This document shows, piece after piece, positions 21,787 through 34,700 of a DNA stretch of 64,000 nt (position 1 is the stretch's first letter; each line of letters begins with the position of its first letter). The stretch covers positions 136,825,970-136,889,969 of the forward strand of contig CM061236.1 in the NCBI GenBank assembly GCA_030848705.1. The letters are read 5' to 3'. Source of the stretch: Heracleum sosnowskyi (Eukaryota > Streptophyta > Magnoliopsida > Apiales > Apiaceae). A program made the position numbers and the translations under genes. The notes under the pieces were generated by a model. That model did no database searches. It saw only the letters and a program-made list of their open reading frames with translations, and was not told the origin of the DNA.

Positions 21787-24019
21787 TATGACTATTAGAA
21801 CTGTCATAAATCCTTAAGTTGATGATAACAAAACTCTTCAATGTTCTCAGTGATCCTCAGATAGAGATTAATACTGGACAGAATTTGATGATGCTGCAAA
21901 AACAAAAATAACAACTTGAAGTTGTCAGATTCCACATACTTTCCTGTAACTTAGTCTATACCTTCTTCTAAGGGGTTCCAATAGATTGCAATCGAGAGAG
22001 GGGAAATTCTGAAGTCTGAGATCTCCTTCTAACTCCCCCTGAGAACAACCTATCTTCTCTTTAACTTCTCCCCCTTTTTGTTATCAGCAATTAAGATAGA
22101 AGAAGAATAATCTTAGTCACTTAATAAGATATCTGGGTACAGGAATCCAACACTTCAAGGATCGAAAGATTTCTCTCAGGAATCTCTCTATTCTTGCATC
22201 AGGATCTCATCCTGGATCACTTCACACAACTCACCTTCCCTTACTAAAGGGGTACTCAAAAGAAAAATCTCTCAATTTGCCATGCTGGAAGAAATAACAT
22301 GCCTCTCATTCTCTCCCTCTCCTTTTGCCTGGTCTCAAGCCAGCCACTCCACTAACTCCCTTCCCACAAACCTATAGATGTCTCAACTATATTGAATTCC
22401 TTGATACTCAGTCAAAATTAGCCGAATAGTTTTTCAAGAAAGAATCATGGAACTCAACATTGTTGGTCTACGGATAATCGTTGTTTAAGCTTATCCGTAG
22501 ATTGAAAGACACCTTTCTACGGATGAAGGATATCCGTAGAGGATTTTGAGAAATGGTCTTGTGAAGTAGAAATTGATGTAAGTTCTGTGAAGATTGAATG
22601 TGACATTTAAGTGCACAGTGCTTACATCAAGATCATCAAAAAGAGACTAGTGATCCAACGAATTCTCTGAAAGAGAATGATCACTAGGTGAATGGAGCTT
22701 CTCCAAGAGTTCAGAAAATGGAGAATCAAGTACAAATGAGTTGTATGCTGCAATTATCACTTAATGAGATGAAATGGACTGGGGACTGCATCCTCACATT
22801 TGAAGAAGATGCATCAAACTGAATTTAAGAATAGTGTGTGCTCCCCATGTGCCCGTGCATATATTTTCTTTCTACTTCAGAAACAGAAAGGATAATAATC
22901 CACATTATGCACACAGTGTCCCAATCCCTCATTAGTGCTCCTGGATCAGAGCATTTTTCAATGATCATAGTCTTTTGGGAGACTACAACCAGAAAAGAGC
23001 TAATCCTTTTTGACCATTATGCCTTTTTGAGAAGACATAAGGCAGTTTGGCTGGTAATCTCACCCTCACCTTTTCTTCTAGTGGTTTCTTGTTATTCACC
23101 ACTGCCCTCACCCTCACTTAACTCCTTCATCACTCCCCACTGGTTAAGATTTGCTAGAATTTTGCAACTACAGTTTGTTGAGAAACTGTAGAGGGGGTTA
23201 GGAGCTGTTTATCACAATTAGGGTGTAACTGATAGGGTAGAGAACTTGGGGGTCATTCCAAACAGTTCTCATCTCAGTTTTTGAAAAGGCAAAGAAAAAT
23301 GATTTAGATTTTAGTAAGTGAGAGTTTGATAAAGATAAGATGATTACCTTTCCTTTATCAATGATGAACTGTTAGGAGCCTTCTCCATTGAAGGTTTATT
23401 CTCCTAAAGTCCAAGATTGCCAGCTTTCCCGTTAATTGTTACAACATCCTCATAGAGATCATCAGAAGATGCAAAAGTCTTAACTTGATAGATTGTCAAT
23501 TTCTTTCAAATTCCTTCAAGTTTTCTTCTGATGTTTCTTCAGTGAGTTCATGCAAAAATGAAACAGTTTTTGTGTTGCTCAAAGAGCTCACTATTATGTT
23601 AGTTGAACAATTAGGGCTTCTTGATAAATTAATCAAAGTTATCCTTAAATAGATAGATTTTGAATTTAACCTTTGATCAATTCATCGAAACAAAAATATG
23701 TAATTAATTTTTATTGTTGGTGTTTTTGAGATGTTTGTCTTTTTATTTAAGGAAATGAGTCCAGTTAACATGCAAGCCAATATTTAACATGTTAAACAGG
23801 TTAAATGGATTCAAATGCAAAAATGAAAGAAATTTAAACATGCACATCACACATAGCAATCTTAATAAAAATGGGGGAAAAAACCCCATACTTTATTTTA
23901 AAAAAAATTACATAGATAAAAAAAACTTAAAAACATTAAGGACTGGAAAAACATCCCAGTCCCCCCCCCCCCCCCCCTTTGTCCCATGCCCTCTCCCCAG
24001 AGACACAAATAGACAGCTA
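21787..24019 (-). other. Element C interior, non-coding 3' part
   Basis: I see no protein of known type. Near 22465-22545 four ATCCGTAGA-type units alternate in direction (CTACGGATA, TATCCGTAGA, CTACGGATG, TATCCGTAGA) and could fold as hairpins. A C-homopolymer of about 20 bp lies near 23960-23980, just downstream of the small ORF in element sense. The part from about 23260 is repeated in element D from 62232. Confidence 0.55.
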
Positions 24020-24241
24020 TTAAGCAGCTGCTGCAGCCTCCCCGGAGGCTCCTTCAGGGCCTCCATCAGGACCTCCCCAGCGGTTGCGAGCCATGATAGC
24101 ATCAAGAGCAGCTCTCACCCTTCGAATCTCGTCCTTCTCCTCCCTAATGAGGTCAATCTTATCTTGCAGCAAAAAGATTTGGTCCATGGTAGACAAGCGG
24201 TTGAACTCCTCAGGAATAATATCAAGAATTTTTGAAGCCAT
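24020..24241 (-). CDS. Small conserved ORF of element C (73 aa)
   Basis: The ATG is at 24241 and the stop at 24020. The protein starts MASKILDIIPEEFNRLST, continues as a charged, probably helical or coiled-coil segment rich in D/E/K/R, and ends with GGPDGGPEG and a poly-Ala tail. Element D encodes a homologue at 63011-63235 with about 50 of 74 positions identical and one single-codon indel. The frame is kept despite nucleotide divergence, which supports selection at some time. A short leader and a TATA-like sequence lie upstream. I recognise no family. It is not obviously related to ORF3 of A or B, although it sits in the same place towards the 3' LTR. Confidence 0.6.
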   Translation of the reverse strand: MASKILDIIPEEFNRLSTMDQIFLLQDKIDLIREEKDEIRRVRAALDAIMARNRWGGPDGGPEGASGEAAAAA

Positions 24242-24420
24242 TTGGAGAAGTGTTTAGAGATTTAGATGAAGAGATGAGAGCTCAACCTTTGCCTTTAAGT
24301 AGGCAGGGAGCTACAAGATAACCCTTATGTTTAACTAGGGTTAAACGGGGGTTAGAAAAGCTGAAGAGACATGCATTAAATCACTCTAGTGTAAACGAAG
24401 AGACTACTCGAGTTCCTAGA
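24242..24420 (-). promoter_or_regulatory. Putative promoter and leader of the element C small ORF
   Basis: On the minus strand TACTTAAAGG (about 24292-24301) lies some 50 bp before the ATG, and TTTAACCCTAG (telo-box-like) lies further upstream. The same block is kept in element D, where the TATA box is better (TATTTAAA, 63285-63292). Conservation of a non-coding block next to a conserved ORF is the evidence; activity is inferred. Confidence 0.4.
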
Positions 24421-27400
24421 GTGAAAAATGTGTCTCAACTCATATTACAAAAATAAAATTATCATGACACAGATATTATGAATAAAGATGAGAATAAAAC
24501 TAAATAGTCGGTCATATAAATATGTTCAGCTAAATAATATTAAACTGAAATCTCTAGATAAAAAAAAATTAAGAATATCAATACTTTTGAATAATGTAAC
24601 ATGCAGATTATTTGAATTTTTGAGATACTTATTCAGCTGAAATCATTCATTAAATGTATGACATTTGACAAATGATATCCCTGAATATTTATCCATGGAA
24701 AATTCAAAGAAAAGCAATGCACTTAGCTTGTTAATGTCTAGAGATGATCAACTATTTAATATCAGTGAGAAAATTAGCTTTCTATCTCATTGAATATTAC
24801 TCAAAAGATCATTTCTAGACGACTTCACTTAGTGCATAACATCATTCAATTGTATTGACTTGTCATGATAACTAAAACAAAAAAAACAAATAAACACATA
24901 AAATAAACAAATAAATCCAGAGATTGAAATCACTGGCTGCATGCATTTAACACAGATATGTAAGAGAGTAAGAAATCATTACCTGCCAAACTCATTTATC
25001 AACTCAAGTGAGTTGCTACATTGAAAGCTTTGGCAAGATATCTGGTTAAATGTTGTTCCCTTGGAACACAGTGTAGTTCCACTACAACATGCATACCACT
25101 TCTTCCAATAGCATGATGCATGAGGTTTATGTGCTTGACTCTTTTGAGAAATGCTTAAATGCTTCAGCTGCATCTTTTGATTTGTCATTAAGCTAAGCAT
25201 TTCTTCTGAGCCATGACCTGAACCTTCTTTCTTGGGGTTAGCATGAATTGTGCTATGTCTTCTTGATTAGGAATTTATCCTGCAAGTATCAACATCTAGA
25301 CAACCAATTAGAGCATAGCAAGTATCTCTTGGATTATCAATTACTGAATGAATGACAATCTTTTGAGATACCACAAGAATTCCAAGAAAAGGTAAGGTAC
25401 TAGTACATAAACAGGTGGTTAACATAATTTCTAGCATTCTATTACTTAGTCATGAGGAAGATCACCAATTATCTTTTCAAAACACAAATTTCCTACCAAG
25501 GTATTCAATTCAGTAATGTCAATAATTGGTATGAGAATTCTTAGAAGAATACTTACTTATTTCCTCAGAACTTCTTTGCATGAGTTTTTCAGCATAATAG
25601 CAAAGCTACTGATCAGTGATGCTAGATATTATGTAAACTACACGTATCTCAGATAAGGATAAGACATGCAAAGGCTGAGATTTGGATTTACAAATTTCTA
25701 CAGATATGGACACTGTCTTTTTGCACTATCCGTAGAAGAGAAAAAGTAGTATCCATAGATGTATAAAATTATCTACGGATAGTCAGTATCCATAGACAAA
25801 GCAAAGAAACAAATCCAGTGTTATGAATGACTATCTACAGATAAGGATATCCATCGATAAAGTAAATTTTGACTTAGACAAAATTTTCACTCCTTCTGGA
25901 AAACTTAGTTTTCAAGAAGGTCATTTAAACACTGGCTACATATAAGACATCAAGAAGAATATTGAAATTTGTTCGTACCTCACTTACTTACCATTCTGAA
26001 GAAGATGGTTGATAAACAGCTTGGTACTGATGTCTTCTTCACTGGTCACACTTGGATCAAAAGGTATTTCCACTGCACTGTCCAACACAGAATCCCTTTA
26101 CAGAAAATCTTTGAAGAACCTGATCTTAGCACAGTAGATTTAGAGATCTGCAAGGCAGATGTTCCACTCATTTCTTTAACCATGACTTTAACTTCAAGGA
26201 GAAAGATTGGATGTCCAGGAAGTAGACATGTAGATTTGTGGGAGCTGGAAGATCTTGCCTTGATCCAAGTGAACACCTTATTCCTTCAACCCAAAAACTG
26301 TCTTCAAGAGGACTTTCTTTTGGATTTTTGGAATAAGCTTCTTATGTTTGGTGCAGGTCTTGAAGATGTAAGAATATTCCCATGAGTATGATTATGTGAG
26401 GTTGATCTTTAACTCAGAAAAACTCCCCCTAAGTTCATTAGGGTGATAATTCAGAGTTGTGATCCATCTACGGATGCTTCACTTGCTTCCTACGGATGCT
26501 CCATTCTGGTTTCCAAACAGATGCTCCACTTATTCTTTCTATGGATGACTCATTTGGACTTGAATAATTCATAGTCTAGAAGAAATCCCATGGAGATACT
26601 GATCCATCCACATAATCATCATCTTCTTCATACCAAAACCACCTTCCATTTCAAACCTAAATCTGAGAATTCCAGAAAATCTCTCATCAATAAGCTTGAT
26701 TTATCTGGCATCATTAGAAACAACGTGTTTAGACTCTATAACAATGTTGATTCATTGACTTAAAGCCTTGTGGGCTTTTCCAGCTACATGCACTCCTTAT
26801 GAGTTGCATACCCATCCTGGGTTTCTGAGTAGATAAAAGATCCGATCTTTGACAGGATGTCTTCTTGAGGTTGCAGAAGTAGATTAACACTTTTTGAGAA
26901 ATGCTCCCCCTGAGTAGATGTTCCATGCAGAAAACCCTTCAGAGAAGAACACAAAATACCGTGGATGGCTACTAACTTTCCTCTACACAAGAATGTCATT
27001 TCTTATTAAAGAAAGTCAGAAATGCACGTAGAAGAAACCACCACTCTCAGCTACACCTCTACTTCCTCTTAGCAAAGATCTTCTCTTCCACTCATTTATT
27101 TCTTGAGAATATTTATCCAGATGTCAGTTAAACTTAACCAATGTGAAAGGTTAAGTATTCGATCATGGACTTAATGTTCTTCAAGCAATTTCCCACACAG
27201 ATTCCCTTATCTCCTTTAGCTAAGCTTCTATTATTTCCTTGGCTAAGGAATGTGAAAAGAGAAAACTGTTGGCTACACTTATACACACAATTTGATGATC
27301 CCTCCTTCAGGTGCTTGAATGATCAAGAAAACCTTCTAGCTGCAATAAGTAGCAACAGCCACAACTTTCCAGAACTCAAATAGTTATCCTGATTTTCCAA

Positions 27401-28046
27401 GCAAAGTCTTTGCAGATTTTTTCATTTTTTTTCATAAGATCTCTTCACACTGAATTCTTGAGCTAAATTCTTTGGCGATATTTCATGTGCAGTGGCTGAA
27501 GGAGTTTATCAAATGTATGATTTGTCTTGTTCTTGATAGAGGTCTTCTATTGCTTCCCTTAATGTCATGCATCCTTTAACCCATCCTTGGCAAGACTTGG
27601 GGTTCCTCTAATCACGACTCAGACAACTTCTTATTCACTGGATACAATTATCCTGATTTTGCCTTGACACAAAGAGGTCAAAAACATGCAATCCTCCAAG
27701 GCAGTAGACAAATCAGCTACATACACTTTTCTAGCAAGTGTCCAGTGTTTACCACTTCATTGTCTTTCTATTGATGGACAATGCAGGCTACAATTACAAA
27801 GTTTCCTTTGTCATATGCTTGATAGATACATAGCAAGTTATGCTTATATCCATCAACTAGTGCTTCAACACTAACTGATGATATTGTTTGCCAAAGTCAT
27901 GCTTCATTACGTAATCATGACTACAAATATCATCTCTACTTATTAGTAGAGGGGCTACGATCCTCTGAGCAATTAGTGAGCATGACAGAAACTCTAGTAG
28001 GAAGCTAAAGTTCTGTATCTTCCTCCTGCACACTTTCAAAACCACA
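24421..28046 (-). other. Element C interior between gag and the small ORF
   Basis: The pol genes that belong here are absent. What follows the gag stop is about 30 nt resembling a pol start (GTGTGCAG, then GAGGAAG), and then unrelated sequence. Clusters of CTACGGATG/ATCCATAGA-type motifs occur at about 25690-25870 and 26465-26545. A 138-codon plus-strand frame (25969-26385) has no recognisable domain and I do not call it a gene. Confidence 0.5.
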
Positions 28047-29576
28047 TCAAGCTGGCTTAGGTACCCAAGTTTCCTTGAGCTTTGGCTTTTTAGCTTTTAT
28101 GACTGTCATCTTCTCTTTCTGAGTTTTGAGCTTCAAAGGATTCAACCCATTCTCATCCCTTGGTTCTGACATTGAGAAATTAGCATTCACATGTTGCTCA
28201 AGAATATCAAAATTTGATGCTCGGCAAGGAAATGTTTGAGCATACAAATCATTCAAGTCAGGCATGCTCCATGACATTTGAGGCATATTGAATTCATACC
28301 AATATGGATGGGGAACAAATGGCATGTTCGCATATCTTGTTGAATCTCGAGCATTGTGAGAAAAAATGTGATGCATGACAGGCATATCAGTCATAGACAG
28401 TTGAGTAGATCTTGTATGAACAAACCTGCAAAAAGTATACAAGTGATTAACTCTACCACATCGAATGTAGGGCCTTCTGGACACACTTTCTTCTGATGGG
28501 TAGCTGCTACTACAGTCAGTCATTGTTGTTTCATTCAAGCATTCCTCTTCATCTGCATCTGACTCTTCCTCCTTGATGGTTTTGCTTCTTATTGATTGAA
28601 CCTGATTCTTGAAGCTTGGTCCAACCATATTGCTCAGTTTCTCTAGAGTCTGATTACTCCTAAATGGTTTTACCATCTTTGGAGCAGTCTCCGCATCCTT
28701 TAGCTTCTTGTTATTGCACTTCCAGGTCTCTTTACAAAATGTGTCCATTCCTTGAGATTTGATAATGTTGGACACAATGTAACTGGAATTATTCCATCTT
28801 GCAATAACTTCTTGTTCCTTTCTCAGCTGCTCTTTCAAAACCACTTCTCTTTTTATGACATCCTCAAGTTCATGTTTAGCATTCATGCATTCAACAAGTG
28901 TTTCCTTAAACTCAGAGACTTGAGTTTCCAACATAGCATTTATCTCACTAAGCATAACATTAGTTGTTTTGAGTCTGACATTTTCTTCAATGAGATTGTT
29001 AAAGAAAATACGCATAACATGTAATTCATCAATTAAACTCATTTCAGTGTTGCAACATACATCTTTAACATGCTTAGTTGGCTTCACAGAAAATACCCGA
29101 TTTCTGGTTGAACTTGCTTCTTGATTGTCATAGGCTGTAGGTGCAAGGTTCATAGATCCTTCTGTTGATGTAGAACAACCCTCTTCAGTTGAAACCCTTC
29201 GCTCAAAAAGGACTTCATCTTCCAGTGTCGTTCCTTCCTTGCCCTTGTCTTTTGTGGTCTTGATACATTCACAGATCTTCAATTTGAATGTTGAGCTTGT
29301 TGTTTCTGTTCTCTCCTCTTTTTCCAAATCTTGGTTGGAGATGACCACATCTCTTGTTTCTGTTTCTCCTTCTTCACTGATAATCTTTGCATCGTGCATA
29401 GCCTCAAGATTTGAGCACTCAATAGTACTTAACAGACTGCTAAGATTTAGATCTTTGGGTTCAAGAGTAGATCCAGAGATATGCTTCCATTTTCTGGGTA
29501 AAGAGTTTACAAACTCCAACTTTGAGTCTTTGTTCGACAACTCATTCCCAGCTTCTTTAATGTCACCTCTTTCCAT
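28047..29576 (-). pseudogene. gag: Truncated gag of element C (509 codons)
   Basis: The frame starts only about 45 nt inside the primer site and opens in the middle of the Gag core (LEFVNSLPRKWKHI aligns with LKFLLSLPKRWDLK of A), so roughly the first 190 residues are missing. A long coiled coil follows (IDELHVMRIFFNNLIEENVR, then KEQLRKEQEVIARW), corresponding to the A and B segments between knuckles 1 and 2. One knuckle remains near residue 370 but is damaged: YIRCGRVNHLYTFC has Tyr in place of the first Cys. The protein ends ETWVPKPA, the Gag C-terminus of the lineage. It may still supply a coiled-coil protein, but not a normal capsid. Confidence 0.75.
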
Positions 29577-29620
29577 GGTTGCAGTTGCTTTTGATCTTTA
29601 AACTTCTTGTGTGTTAGAAG

Positions 29621-29636
29621 CCTGCTTTGATACCAA
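29621..29636 (-). other. Primer-binding site of element C
   Basis: On the minus strand TTGGTATCAAAGCAGG follows the 5' LTR, the same initiator-Met type and the same one-base variant as in element A. Confidence 0.85.
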
Positions 29637-29637
29637 T

Positions 29638-31377
29638 TGTTATTCCCAGAACAACGCAACCTAGATTGTAGAAGGGGGGGTTGAATACAATCTAGTTAAT
29701 TTTACAAAACTTTTTCAAACCTTTTACAGTATGAATATATGAGTTGGTAAATTAACTAAGAATTGAAACAAAACCATGAACATATATGAATTCTTCGAGT
29801 TAAAAAGACATGCAGGAGACAAGCAAACTTTTTAAACTTTTCAGGTGGGTTTCTCGGAAAAAGCCCACCTGAGGTGTATATTGAAGAATTCTCTGGTTTT
29901 GTTTTTCAACAAACTCCAGCTACTTACACAGATGATGGAAGAGAGCCTAAATGTTTTACATTCGGCTTTGTGTTCTCTCCACACATATTTCTATGCTACT
30001 GCACACAGTCTTATATACATCGACTGTGTGTTACAAACAAAACCTACAACATAATAAAATATTACATTTTTGGTTCTGCTTGTTCACATGCTCGTATCAG
30101 AAACTATCTTATTCGGGAAATGCCTTGGCTGGCATCAAAGATAAACTTGTATACTCCCAAATGGTGCTTTCTGATTGAGTGTGCTGCTCTTTTCAAAAAT
30201 TACTAAGTCCATGCAATTGACCTAGCTTCCAAGCCCATGTGACATCTGCATGAAAGAGACCTCTCCTCGATAACCCGACTGTCAAGTCACTATCAGCTGA
30301 GATACGTGAACTTGTAGTATTCAAATAAGTCTTCATGTTTGTCAAGCTTTTCCTTAGTGTTCAGTTAGAAGTTAAACTTCTAGGTAGCTGCCTTAACTCT
30401 TATTTATCCATCAAGAAATAAGAGACAATAGATGACTTCACATTTCATTTGTAGGAATTTGAGCCTTCGCATATTTACAATTTTGACTCTCTATTTCATA
30501 CATCTTTTGCATCGTCATCCAGCATCTTTTAGTCAGGGGTGTGTAATGATGATCTCTGAGACTGTCCTCCATTCAACCTGCTAAAATAAAGAAACCTTCA
30601 AAAGATTCTGTTACATAGATTTGTTTTCCATGTTTAATGAGATGAACATCAGTAGGCGTATTAATTCCATATCCGTAGAGTACCATTTTACGTCAATTAT
30701 CAGTAGAAAGGTAATCTCAGAATATCCGTAGAAGTAATATTCCATAACTGTATCCATAGATGAGACATGACATTCTTGACTGCATCCATAGATAGACCAT
30801 GACCTCCTTAACCGCATCCATAGATAAAACATGACATCCTTAGATGTTTCTGATGATCAACTTCCTTCAGCTTTTATCCATAGATATGATGTCCCCAACT
30901 TTTATCCGTAGATGAGATAAGTTGTTCCTAGCTTCTATCCGTTGACGAGATAAGATGTTCTCAGCTTCTATCCGTTGATGGCATATGATGTTTTCAGCTT
31001 GTATCCGTAGATGAAATGAGATTTCATAGCTTGATCCGTAGAAAGGATACTTTTAGCTTCATCTTTAGATAAAAAACCTTGTCATCTTTATTGATTCACC
31101 ATTGCTGAGTTGATTAGGCGGACTTACCACTGAAACACTTGGTGCTTGATTAGACGTCCATTGGATTGCTTCTGAAATGCTTCCTAAATTGATGACAGAA
31201 TATCCTTCAATCATTTGATGCGGCTTTTAGACCTTGGATAGATAAAATGCCTTCTAGTTAGCTTCCTGATTTATCAGCTTCTGTGAACTAGCTTTCTGAT
31301 AATCAGCTTCGGTGTCAAAATCAAATTCTTGTCTTGATCATTTTATTATCATCATTACAAATCGGTCAACCCTAACA
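29638..31377 (-). repeat. 5' LTR of element C (right copy, 1740 bp)
   Basis: It ends CCCTAACA and is followed by the ATGAC duplication. It contains the ~30-bp array near 30670-31075. Confidence 0.9.
30011..30020 (-). promoter_or_regulatory. LTR core promoter (TATA) of element C
   Basis: The minus strand reads ATGTATATAAGACTGTGTG. The element's 5' LTR would start transcription here towards the gag remnant. It is conserved in the left LTR (20436-20444) and in element D (49681-49690). Confidence 0.6.
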
Positions 31378-31382
31378 ATGAC

Positions 31383-31424
31383 CCTACTAACTATGATGAT
31401 GCAAGTGTTAGCAATAAAAGATAG
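31383..31424 (+). pseudogene. CACTA transposase C-terminal tail, 3' of element C
   Basis: Thirteen codons and TAG (31422-31424) continue the frame cut at 20063 by element C. Removing the insertion and one target duplication makes the two parts contiguous. Confidence 0.7.
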
Positions 31425-31758
31425 AATGTTGAAGGGATTTGGGTGAAAAATGATAAATTGTGTGGCTAGTTGTTATGTTTAGTCACTAACATATTAGTCT
31501 CAATTTTCTTCCACTTTATAGTTCTCTATGATAGTTTTAATTAAAAATGCCTTTTAATTTGCATTTCTCTGATTCTTATTGCAATTATTGTTACAATTAT
31601 GTTAAGCATATTAGTCTTTTTTCTGTATGACTAAATGTTAGAGTAAATAATTTTATTGTGTATATTTTTAGTGATTAATTAACTGAGAATTTTATTGTGT
31701 ATTTGTTCTAATTTGTTGAATATTAGTTGATTTTCTAAATTGAAGGAAGACGAGCGAA

Positions 31759-34700
31759 ATGGCACCTAAGAAGCAAAAGAAAACAGCAGTCAAAGATAAT
31801 GCTAGGTTTGAAGATACTCAAGCCATGAAACAGGTCGAGAATCAGACGGAAGCATCGGAAACTCATGTTGAAGACATGGCACAACATGGAGACTCGGTGC
31901 AACCCACAATTACTACAACTGATACTGAAAAAAGAAAATCTTGAGGTAAGCGAAGTGTATGCGCCATGCACAAAGTAATTTTGAAGAAAGCTCACGGGAA
32001 GAAGTGTAAAGTTACATTGAATGAATGGGGAATTCCTAATGGGGAAACTAGGGCTAGATTGCAGTCCTATATTGGCATGTTGGCTAGGACTATAATCCCA
32101 ATCGACGTTGCTACCTGGCCAAAAGTGGATCCTGAATTAAAATCAAGGCTTTTGCTAGATATTAAGGTACTCAATCTTTGTCAAGTTATGGTACTCTATA
32201 TAATGTTTCTCTATTTTCACTTGTGTTTGTTAGTTTCTTGAATTTAAAATGTTGATCTTTCGTGTTTTCCAGGAAATATTCAAAGTTAAACCACAAAGTG
32301 AGGACCTTGTCCTAAAGTCTGCTGGTTGTAAATGGCGACAATTTAAGACTAATTTGACAAAAAAGTTTGTGTTGCCATTTGTTGGACAGAAGAAGAAACT
32401 GAATAAGCCGTCAAAACAGTATGTTTATGTTAGGAAGTCAACATGGAAAAGATTTGTTAAATAGAGGACTGATCCTAATTGGATGGTATGTATGATTTTA
32501 TTGTGAATTTATATTCTATAATTTATACAGTAGTCATGATTCTTTTGCACCTGTATATGACATGTTATTTATAATTTTCATTTTAGAAAATTCATGAAGT
32601 ACAGAGTGGCAGAGTTCGTAAGAGAAAATATCATCACCGCTTGTCAAGAAAGGGTTACATTGGTTTAAAAGAAGATGAAGTAAGAACAAAGTGATTATTG
32701 TAATACTGTTAAAAAGTTTGTCTTGGATTCTCATATTTTGCTTAATTTTAAACAGATCAAGAAAGGGAATTTGGAGATGGGAGAAGAACCTGATAGGGTA
32801 ATTTTTTGGAAAAAGGCTCGAAAGCCAAAGGATGGCGAAGAGGTCGATCCTGAGTTGGACAAAAAAATTATTAAAATTGTAAGCCTCATATCATGTGGTC
32901 ATAATATTTTTGATTATTTTCAAGAATCGGGTGATTTTTATTATGTCAATATATATGATATCTTGCTGGAAGCGAAGGAGAAGGGTGAATTACAACTCTT
33001 TGGAAGTGAAGATGTTCTGACTATAGCCTTGGAGACTCCTGAGCATTCCGGCAGGGTTCGGGTAGTTGAAGGGTACATCACTCCAAAACAATACTTTAAA
33101 TTGCCGAGAGAGAAAACAAATCAAATCACAAAGGCAGAGTTGATGGCTCGTGACCGACGAAGGGATGAAGAGATGGAGAAAAGGACACAGATTCTTATGT
33201 CAGAGATTGCTCAGTTCAAGGCAATGATGAGTACTACAGGAGGCAATCTTCACTCTCCATAATCTGACAGGGGTAGTTTCAACCCGGATGTTGATAAATA
33301 AATCAATGTAAAGCCACCAACAAAAAAATTGGTGTTGGAATGTGATGTTGATGTTGATTGTGTTCCAATAGATGCTCCCTCTAGGCCTCCACCTCCTGAA
33401 AAATTGGTAAATTAATGCATATACACAAGAATAATCTAACTGCATAATTGAATATTTTGCTATTTTATTGATTATTTTGGTAAGTTAATGATATTTTTAA
33501 CTTTGTCTTTTATATATTGTTGGGTCAGGCATCATTTGAGCTAGCTGTTGACAACATAGAGAACAAGGTTGCGTATGGAATGGTATATCCTCGTGAGCAT
33601 GGTATAAGTAATTTAATACATGGAATGGATATGCCGCCTGGATGTTTACATGTCTCAGTTGACGACCTCATCAAGGGAGATGCCTTGCTTCCAGTGCCGG
33701 TACCTGATGAAATGGTGAAGGTCCGTGAAGCACTTGGCTCCCATTTAGCGTGGCCTGAGGAATTAATCAGCTACCCAACCAGTGTGGTAAAAATTTTACA
33801 TTTCCTTTTTTGAAATAAAAATGTGTTTAATTATGATGATAATTATATAAATATATATATGTTGCCTAGATTTTGAAATAAAAATGTGCTTAATTATGAG
33901 GATAATTTTATATGTTGCTTGAATTTTGAAATAAAAATGTGCTTTACATTTTAATGATTTAATTATCTATAGAATAAGAAAAAAGAAAGACCGCGAGCAA
34001 AGAAGATTGAGTTGGGAAATTTGAAAGAAGTGTTTAGTCAAGCAAAACCAAGTGCAAAAGTGTCGAAGGGCTTTAATTTATTGTATAAACATGCATCAAC
34101 CGGGATGATAACTACTGGGATTTCAATACAAATTTCATGCAAGTCGGAGGTGTTTGGACATGATAAGACAATCTATTTGTTGTATGAGAATGTCCTGGCT
34201 TTGTTGGAGTTTCAAATGATAGGCCAAGCTATAATCGCATCTTATATGACGTAAGTTAATTTTTTTTCTTTTTCCGATTTTACATGATCAAGTTCTAATA
34301 TTAGTAATTTTCCAATTATACATGTTCTAGTTGTAATGTTAGTAATTTTTTGGTAGGCACTTGCATACTGAGATAAGTGAAAAGCCAGAATTGGCAGAGA
34401 CATTTGCTTTTGTTGATCCCAGGTCCGCATATAACCTGAATGTTGAGTTTGAAAGTTACATTGTCCAACGGTTGAAAGAGGCTAACCCTGATCGCTTGTT
34501 CTTTTTGCCGCATAATCACGAATAAGTTTTTATTGATTAACGCAAACTTTAATAAAATTAATTTTAATTCACAGTATATATTACCTACAATTTAATGACC
34601 TAGATAAGAAAAACAGCAGGATCTAATTTGTGTCATATCTGCCTTTGCGATGATTTTAAATGAAAACAGGGAGCATTGGATTTTGTCTATTATTTGGGAA

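Larger units (their letters stand above)
20064..31377 (-). mobile_element. Element C: pol-less Sirevirus-type retrotransposon (11,314 bp)
   Basis: LTRs at 20064-21773 and 29638-31377 are flanked by ATGAC (20059-20063 and 31378-31382). The primer site is at 29621-29636 and the polypurine tract at 21774-21786, both on the minus strand. Only a 5'-truncated gag (28047-29576) and a small ORF (24020-24241) are coding; protease, integrase, RT and RNase H are missing. The LTR end shares TTCAACCCCCCTTCTACAAT with element B, placing C in the same lineage. The LTRs differ by a few percent and by a 35-40 bp indel near 20550, so C is older than A and B. Mobility would need trans-acting Pol. Confidence 0.88.

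Noticed and set aside
22838..23191. A 117-codon frame on the plus strand
   Set aside because: It has low-complexity Ser/Pro/Leu composition, runs antisense to element C, and shows no recognisable domain.
25969..26385. A 138-codon plus-strand frame in the element C interior
   Set aside because: It has no ATG at its start, no domain, and lies antisense to the element with motif clusters on both sides. It is probably chance.
29845..30206. Frames of 69-110 codons at 20270-20603, 29845-30206 and 49547-49825 that resemble each other
   Set aside because: They lie in the LTRs of C and D. Similarity reflects LTR homology, and the frames overlap in two phases with indels.
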